Shown in pieces: positions 13,858 through 18,065 of a stretch of 18,065 nt of DNA (within the stretch, counting starts at the first letter, position 1; each line of letters begins with the position of its first letter). Where the stretch lies: positions 1 through 18,065 of the forward strand of contig JBELMB010000105.1 in assembly GCA_042088665.1 (NCBI GenBank), read 5' to 3'. Made by a program: the position numbers and the translations under genes. Below the pieces are notes generated by a model that did no database searches, was not told where the DNA came from, and saw only the letters and a list, made by a program, of their open reading frames with translations. Source of the stretch: JBELMB01 sp042088665. Its GTDB lineage: Bacteria; Pseudomonadota; Alphaproteobacteria; Rhodobacterales; Rhodobacteraceae.

Positions 13858-15039
13858 TTACGAGGTCGCGCAGCGCAGCAGCTTGATCGCTGCAAAGTCG
13901 CTGACGTCACCGCCCACGCGCTTGGAGGCGTAGAACAGGACATGCGGCTTGGCGCTGAACGGGTCGCGCAGCACGCGAATGTCGGGACGTTCGGCGATGG
14001 TGTAGCCCGCATTGAAATCACCAAAGGCAATCGCAAAGGCGTTGGACGCAATGTCGGGCATGTCCTCTGCGATCAGCACGGGGTACCCCAGCAGTCGCGC
14101 AGGCTCGCCTGAGGACAGTCCATCGGCCCAGAGGTGACGACCGTCCGAATCCTTCAGCTTGCGCAACGAGCCCGCCGTCTTGGAGTTCATCACGTAGGTC
14201 GCATTCGGGCGATAGCGCGTGTCCAGCGAGTAGACCAGATCGATCAGCGCGTCACCGTTGCCGATGGCGCCAGCAGACCCCGACGCCACGTAGCCCAGCG
14301 AGCCCCAGGCCCAGGAATCGTCCGCCACGGTGGTATGCGTCAGAAAGCCGGTCGGCTTGTCGATACCGTCACCGTTCACAAAGGCAGACGCCTCGGCGCG
14401 CACAAACTTGTCCGAGATGCGGTTCGCCAGCCAGCTCTCCACGTCAAAGGCGCTGTCGTCCAGCAGACGCTGCGAGACCTTCGGCATTGCATTCAACTCA
14501 TAGAGCGGAATGGAGATGCGCTCGATGGTCGGCGTCGCGGTTTCCGCTGCCGAAGCCGTCTCCGAAGCCCAACCGGCACCGGTGTCGTTCTGGTCGATCA
14601 GAACATCAAAGCTGGTGGCTTCGACCGACACGACATTGGAAATCGCGCGGACCGAAACCTTTGAATCCAGCTTGGACTTGATGATCTCGGAGGTCTGGGG
14701 ATCCACCAGATAGCCACCATCGGCATTCACCGCGGTAGACATGGCCTTGCCTTCCAGCTCAAGGCCGCGCAGGGCGTCATCGTCGCCATTGCGCAGGTAG
14801 GCATCAAAGGCCTTCTGATGGGGGGCTTCGACCTCGGTGCGGGTCGAAAGCGCCGGGCGGTTCGCCAGGGCGGTCTTGTGATCAAGCATAGTCAGTCGCT
14901 CTTCCTGTTTCTGAAGCTTCTCTTCAAGGTCGGCCGTGAGGGCCTTGTAATCCCCGATCAGTCCCGCCATCGCGGCACTCACCCGGGCGACCGGAGACAG
15001 ATCTTCCCCGGTCCGAGACGAGGTCTCGGTGTTGCTCAT
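13858..15039 (-). CDS. GTA major capsid protein, HK97 fold (orfg5)
   Basis: A 393-residue HK97-type capsid protein. Residues about 17-55 form a heptad-rich coiled coil (DYKALTADLEEKLQKQEERL), the scaffolding-like delta domain that the prohead protease removes. The mature shell domain should begin near KAMSTAVNADGGYLVDP (about 98-114), a stretch typical of the family's post-cleavage N-terminus. The exact cut is inferred. Later features are RISIPLYELNAMPKVSQRLL (about 176-195), WAWGSLGYV, and the C-terminal FYASKRVGGDV. I use the ATG at 15039, backed by GAGGGAAC upstream; an ATG five codons earlier (15054) lacks a ribosome site. The protein follows its protease directly (27-base gap), as usual for HK97-like modules. 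Confidence 0.95.
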   Translation of the reverse strand: MSNTETSSRTGEDLSPVARVSAAMAGLIGDYKALTADLEEKLQKQEERLTMLDHKTALANRPALSTRTEVEAPHQKAFDAYLRNGDDDALRGLELEGKAMSTAVNADGGYLVDPQTSEIIKSKLDSKVSVRAISNVVSVEATSFDVLIDQNDTGAGWASETASAAETATPTIERISIPLYELNAMPKVSQRLLDDSAFDVESWLANRISDKFVRAEASAFVNGDGIDKPTGFLTHTTVADDSWAWGSLGYVASGSAGAIGNGDALIDLVYSLDTRYRPNATYVMNSKTAGSLRKLKDSDGRHLWADGLSSGEPARLLGYPVLIAEDMPDIASNAFAIAFGDFNAGYTIAERPDIRVLRDPFSAKPHVLFYASKRVGGDVSDFAAIKLLRCATS

Positions 15040-15066
15040 GCCTAGTTCCCTCATGAGTGGCGCGCG

Positions 15067-15612
15067 TCAGCCGCCCGCCAGGTTCTGACGCATGCCCTCA
15101 AGCGCATCCGCCAACTCGCGCAAGGCAGCCGCTTCAGAGGGATCTTCCCCCTTCGACGCAACCCGCGCACTGGGCAGCATCGGGAACGTCACCAAGGACA
15201 CTTCCCAAAGCTCCAGTTCCGCCAAGAGCCGCTGGCCCTTGTCATTCTTTGCAGCCTTCACCGTGCGGTAGCCGATCGACAGACCGTCTATGGCCCCTGC
15301 CTCGATCAGAGCCGCAGCCTCACGGCCCTTTTCAACGGTCTCCAGAAGGCGTCCCTTGACGTAAAGGCCGCGGTCATCCTCGCGCACCTCATCCCAGATA
15401 CCGATGGGCTGCGTCGGGTCATGCTGCCACAGCATCTTGACCGCCCGACCCTCTTGTTCGAGGCGCGACAATGAGCGTGCATAGGCGCCCTTCGCGACCA
15501 CGTCTCCCCCCTGGTCAGTCTTGCCGAACAAGGAGGCGTAGCCCTCGATCTTCGTGCCTTCCAGCACTGTGACCTCTGCATCAAAGCGGCAGAACTTGTG
15601 CTCCAGATCCAT
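15067..15612 (-). CDS. GTA prohead protease, HK97 family (orfg4)
   Basis: A 181-residue serine protease of the HK97 prohead family that matures the capsid by removing the N-terminal delta domain. Candidate catalytic residues are H64 in MLWQHDPTQPIG, S112 in IDGLSIGYRT and E137 in ELWEVSLVTFP. All three stand in the family's conserved contexts and spacing. GYASLFGKTDQGGDVV (about 24-39) is the typical N-terminal signature. The ATG is supported by GGAAAGGAA about 6 bases upstream. It follows a 79-base gap with two palindromes, so its expression may be set apart from the portal gene. Its substrate is encoded directly downstream. Confidence 0.94.
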   Translation of the reverse strand: MDLEHKFCRFDAEVTVLEGTKIEGYASLFGKTDQGGDVVAKGAYARSLSRLEQEGRAVKMLWQHDPTQPIGIWDEVREDDRGLYVKGRLLETVEKGREAAALIEAGAIDGLSIGYRTVKAAKNDKGQRLLAELELWEVSLVTFPMLPSARVASKGEDPSEAAALRELADALEGMRQNLAGG

Positions 15613-15639
15613 CTCGTTTCCTTTCCTCGGGCCCGGGTG

Positions 15640-15686
15640 CCGGTTTCTTTCAAAGAAACCGGTCCGGAATTTTCGAAAAATTCCGG
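15640..15686. repeat. Two adjacent 23-base perfect palindromes
   Basis: 15640-15662 has arms CCGGTTTCTTT and AAAGAAACCGG around one base. 15664-15686 has arms CCGGAATTTT and AAAATTCCGG around three bases. They are separated by a single T, have equal length and both begin and end with CCGG. They fill most of the gap between the head-formation gene and the protease gene and would fold into two stable stems on either strand. Possible roles are transcript processing, attenuation or a mobile palindromic repeat family; sequence alone does not decide. Confidence 0.9.
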
Positions 15687-15691
15687 CTCCC

Positions 15692-15919
15692 TCAAGGCGC
15701 CGCGTTCATGAAACCTTGAAAGGCCTCCGCCAGAATCACACCGGCCACGCCGTAAACGGTCAGCCACATGCGGCGTTCCAACCGTTCAATCAGCTTCTCA
15801 AGACGTTCAAAGCGGTCGTTCAACGCATCGAACTGCAATTTGGAAACCTTCTCATGCGCTTCCAGCCGCAGCCCCGGCGCACAGGCAAATGCTTCGCTTC
15901 GGCTTCGCACGTCAGTCAC
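15692..15919 (-). CDS. GTA head formation protein, rcc01685 family (orfg3.5)
   Basis: A 75-residue protein in the position of the RcGTA orfg3.5 product, whose family is linked to head formation. It has a heptad-rich charged helix (about 19-49, with FDALNDRFERLEKLIERLERR) followed by a hydrophobic segment, WLTVYGVAGVILAEAF (about 52-67), that may be a membrane anchor. A membrane-bound assembly factor is therefore possible, but this is inference. Translation starts with GTG at 15919, overlapping the portal end by 8 bases, with a GAGGAG-like ribosome site inside the portal gene. Confidence 0.85.
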   Translation of the reverse strand: MTDVRSRSEAFACAPGLRLEAHEKVSKLQFDALNDRFERLEKLIERLERRMWLTVYGVAGVILAEAFQGFMNAAP

Positions 15920-17108
15920 CCTCCGACTCCTCGCTCAGGGCCGGCAGACCCAAGAGCTGGCGTTTCTCCGCCGTGGTCAGGAAATCGGCCTCTGCGACAC
16001 GGCTCCATTGCGCATCACGCTCCGCCGCAAGCGCAGGCACCTGGTCCAGATCCGGCTTCAGCGTCACGGTCTCGCCCACAAAGGCCGACAACCAGCGTCC
16101 AACCGAATCCGTGACCTTGGTGGCCAAAGGCAAAACCGTCTGCCGGTAGAAGGCGCGATGCGCTTCCGCGTAGTTTGCATAGGTCGCCTCCCCCTGAATC
16201 CCCAACAGCATTGGCGGCACACCAAAGGCGATTGCGATCTCACGCGCCGCAGACTCCTTGGTCTTGAGGAATTCCATGTCAGAGGGCGAGAACCCCATCG
16301 GCTTCCAGTCCAGCCCGCCTTCCAGCAACATCGGGCGACCCGCGTTGCGCGCGCCCTGGTGATGTGCTTCCATCTCGTTGACAAGACGGTCATATTGCTC
16401 CGCGCTCAGATGGCCCTGACCTTCCGTGCCTTTCCAGACAATCGCGCCAGAGGGCCGCGCCGCGTTGTCCAAAAGCCCCTTGGACCACCGCGACGCCGCA
16501 TTGTGCACATCCACCGCTTGCGCAGCCGCCTGCAAGGGGCTCAAACCATAGTGATCGTCCTGCGGATGAAACGCCTTCACGTGCACGATCGGTGAAACCG
16601 GTCCTGTCGCGTCAAAGCGGTGCTTGCGGCCTCCGACCTCGTAGACATAAGCTACCGGCCAGCCATCCGCGCCCGGAACAACGCTCATCCGGTCACTGCG
16701 CAAGACATGCAGCTCGAACGGCAACCCGGCCTCGCCCGCGACCGCCTCAAGATAGCCATCCCCGGACAACAGCATCTGACCATAAAGCGCCTCGAACAAT
16801 TCCGCACGCCCCTGCGCCGCATTGGGCGCGGTCACCAGCGACAGCATGGGATGCTCTGCGTAACGCGCCTGCGCATCCTGAAGCACCAGCGGCAGCGCCG
16901 CGGCCGCCTCCGCAATCAGCTTGACCGCGCGAAATCCGATCGGGTTGCCGGAAAACGCCTGCTTGGTCAGCGAAACGGTGTCGCGCGGGCTCCAGGCCAC
17001 GCGACCGCCAGAAACATGCGCCACCAGACGCCCGGTGGCCGAGGCCTTGACCTCTTGCACGGGGGTGGCGTGCTCTGAACCGCCGCGCCGCAGAAAATCG
17101 AATACCAT
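15912..17108 (-). CDS. GTA portal protein (orfg3)
   Basis: A 398-residue HK97-type portal, the ring at the capsid vertex through which DNA is packaged and leaves. It begins MVFDFLRRGG. It has SLTKQAFSGNPIGFRAVKLI (about 46-65), the clip-side stretch YLEAVAGEAGLPFELHVLRSDRM (about 119-141) and the conserved KGLLDNAARPSGAIVWKG and FGVPPMLLGIQGEATYANY segments in the C-terminal half. The open frame reaches 17303, but the ATG at 17108 has AGGAG about 9 bases upstream and gives the normal family length; the longer N-terminus looks like untranslated leader. In RcGTA the large terminase gene lies directly before it. Here there is a 283-base gap and a methyltransferase instead. Confidence 0.94.
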   Translation of the reverse strand: MVFDFLRRGGSEHATPVQEVKASATGRLVAHVSGGRVAWSPRDTVSLTKQAFSGNPIGFRAVKLIAEAAAALPLVLQDAQARYAEHPMLSLVTAPNAAQGRAELFEALYGQMLLSGDGYLEAVAGEAGLPFELHVLRSDRMSVVPGADGWPVAYVYEVGGRKHRFDATGPVSPIVHVKAFHPQDDHYGLSPLQAAAQAVDVHNAASRWSKGLLDNAARPSGAIVWKGTEGQGHLSAEQYDRLVNEMEAHHQGARNAGRPMLLEGGLDWKPMGFSPSDMEFLKTKESAAREIAIAFGVPPMLLGIQGEATYANYAEAHRAFYRQTVLPLATKVTDSVGRWLSAFVGETVTLKPDLDQVPALAAERDAQWSRVAEADFLTTAEKRQLLGLPALSEESEGD

Positions 17109-17206
17109 GCGTCTCGCTCCTTTTCCCTCCGGCGCGCTGCTCCTGCGTGCCGCCGGCCCCCGCTCGAGAACGCTGCAAGCGCCCAAAGCCAAAGGCCAGT
17201 TGATCG

Positions 17207-17295
17207 CGACCCTTTGCGAAAGGTCGTCCCTTTCACGTGTCGATGAGGAAGGTATGAAGCCGGGGTTAACAGGGCTTGAGACCACCGTACGGTGG
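17207..17295 (-). promoter_or_regulatory. Leader region of the portal gene with palindromes
   Basis: The gap 17109-17391 has no believable gene. It holds a 14-base perfect palindrome CCACCGTACGGTGG (17282-17295), a hairpin with one bulged C (17207-17226) and an AT-rich patch (about 17307-17340) in otherwise GC-rich sequence. This is the only place in the block where a separate promoter for the structural genes could lie. I see no full CtrA site (TTAA-N7-TTAA), only a single TTAA. The promoter call is inference. Confidence 0.35.
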
Positions 17296-17365
17296 GTCTG
17301 CAACTGGAAATTTACATCGATAACAATAGCATACGGAATTTGACCCGGCGAAACACCGGTTCAGG

Positions 17366-17380
17366 CCATCTGTCAGATGG
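17366..17380 (-). terminator. Small hairpin after the methyltransferase gene
   Basis: A 7-base stem, CCATCTG/CAGATGG with a one-base turn, lies 12 bases past the methyltransferase stop, followed by a weaker CCGG stem. The tight turn means at most five or six pairs would form in RNA, and there is no T-run behind it. It may be a weak terminator, leaving open whether transcription continues into the portal gene. Confidence 0.3.
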
Positions 17381-17391
17381 CAAAATCCGAT

Positions 17392-18065
17392 CTAGGCAGG
17401 CAAGGCGCGAAACACCGCGTTGCGCTCCAGCGTGCCACAAATCCTGTAGCCAAGAGCCGGAAACAGCTCGGCCAGTCGCGACTCGTAATCGCGTTGCTGC
17501 CAGGCTTTCGGCGCTTCGAGAATGATCACGGGATTCCACTTCTCGACAGTCTGCGCAGCGCCTTCAAGGGCAGGCCCTTCGTGCCCCTCGATGTCCAGTT
17601 GCAAGACCGAAACGCGCCGCCGCAAATCCAGCAAGTCATCAAGCTTGCGCACCGGCACATCAATCGTCTCGCCATCGACAGCGCTCTCGGCGATCTTGGC
17701 GCGCGCGCCCATGGCTTCGCCCTGCCCTTTCGACACCTGCAAAGGCAACACCGCTTCCTGCGCACCCACGGCGCAGGGATGCAGCACGACCTTTTTCAAC
17801 CCGTTCAGCGCAATGGTCACCTGGCACGCGGTCCGGCTCAGGGGATTTGGCTCGAAACTGTGCAGCTTGCCCTTGGCGCTCAACCCCTCTTCGAGGGCTG
17901 GCAGGAAATCACCTATGAACGCGCCCCCCGCCACCACATCGCCCGTGCCACAAAGCCGACGCATCAACTTGATCGTCGCAGGCTCATATACCTCTCCCAG
18001 CGCCAATAGCTTTGGCACCTCCCGGGCACGATACTCATCGGGCACGCAGTAGAAAGATCGGAAGA
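17392..18065 (-). CDS. FkbM-family methyltransferase (5' end outside the window)
   Basis: About 223 residues of a SAM-dependent methyltransferase of the FkbM type are visible. A GTG at 18045 could start it, but the frame stays open to the window edge (FRSFYC before VPDEY), so the true start is probably outside. Counting from that GTG, a glycine-rich SAM-binding loop is DVVAGGAFIGDF (36-47). The acidic ribose-binding site is SFEPN (63-67), and the family motif DIEGHE, normally D-I/V-E-G-H-E, is at 151-156. Family members mostly O-methylate sugars or polyketides, often for surface polysaccharides. It lies where the GTA terminase genes would be expected. Whether it belongs to the GTA operon is open. 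Confidence 0.85.
   Translation of the reverse strand, partial: FRSFYCVPDEYRAREVPKLLALGEVYEPATIKLMRRLCGTGDVVAGGAFIGDFLPALEEGLSAKGKLHSFEPNPLSRTACQVTIALNGLKKVVLHPCAVGAQEAVLPLQVSKGQGEAMGARAKIAESAVDGETIDVPVRKLDDLLDLRRRVSVLQLDIEGHEGPALEGAAQTVEKWNPVIILEAPKAWQQRDYESRLAELFPALGYRICGTLERNAVFRALPA

Noticed and set aside
17240..17300. CtrA binding site before the portal gene
   Set aside because: Only a single TTAA (in GTTAAC) is present; the second half-site at the required 7-base spacing is missing.
17109..17303. 65-codon N-terminal extension of the portal protein
   Set aside because: It is in frame and open, but lacks family similarity and a ribosome site, whereas the ATG at 17108 has a good one and gives the usual portal length.

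Overview
The window reads as alphaproteobacterial chromosome, most likely order Rhodobacterales (Roseobacter/Rhodobacter relatives). It is GC-rich with tightly packed genes, and most of it is an almost complete gene transfer agent (GTA) structural cluster of the Rhodobacter capsulatus (RcGTA) type. These calls come from reading the translations and recalling the families; no database was searched.

Left part (1-4525): the 3' end of a pyruvate dehydrogenase E2 gene (+ strand, cut by the window start) converges on three minus-strand genes. These are a secreted Gly/Asn-repeat protein with six cysteines (817-1560), a secreted acidic protein built from exact 27-residue repeats that looks like a right-handed beta-helix (1874-3277), and serine O-acetyltransferase CysE (3518-4336).

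Middle and right (4526-17108): a minus-strand block transcribed from right to left in canonical GTA order. It runs portal (g3), small head-formation protein (g3.5), prohead protease (g4), major capsid protein (g5), head-tail connector (g6), head-tail adaptor (g7), tail terminator-like DUF3168 protein (g8), major tail tube protein (g9), two tail chaperone-like proteins (g10, g10.1), short tape measure (g11), distal tail protein (g12), hub (g13), NlpC/P60 peptidase (g14), the giant baseplate protein (g15) and a small coupled unknown gene. From g7 to the last gene most junctions are ATGA or TGATG overlaps or very short gaps, so translation is probably coupled. The only larger gaps are 79 bases before g4, which holds two adjacent 23-base palindromes, and 149 bases after the capsid gene, which holds a hairpin. 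All reading frames are intact, so a working particle is plausible.

Right edge (17109-18065): the packaging genes g1/g2, which directly precede the portal gene in RcGTA, are not there. Instead there is a 283-base non-coding gap with a 14-base palindrome and an AT-rich patch, then an FkbM-type methyltransferase running off the window. The terminase genes are either further upstream or elsewhere. This break in the usual layout is the most unusual large-scale feature.

I see no tRNA, rRNA, insertion sequence or CRISPR array.
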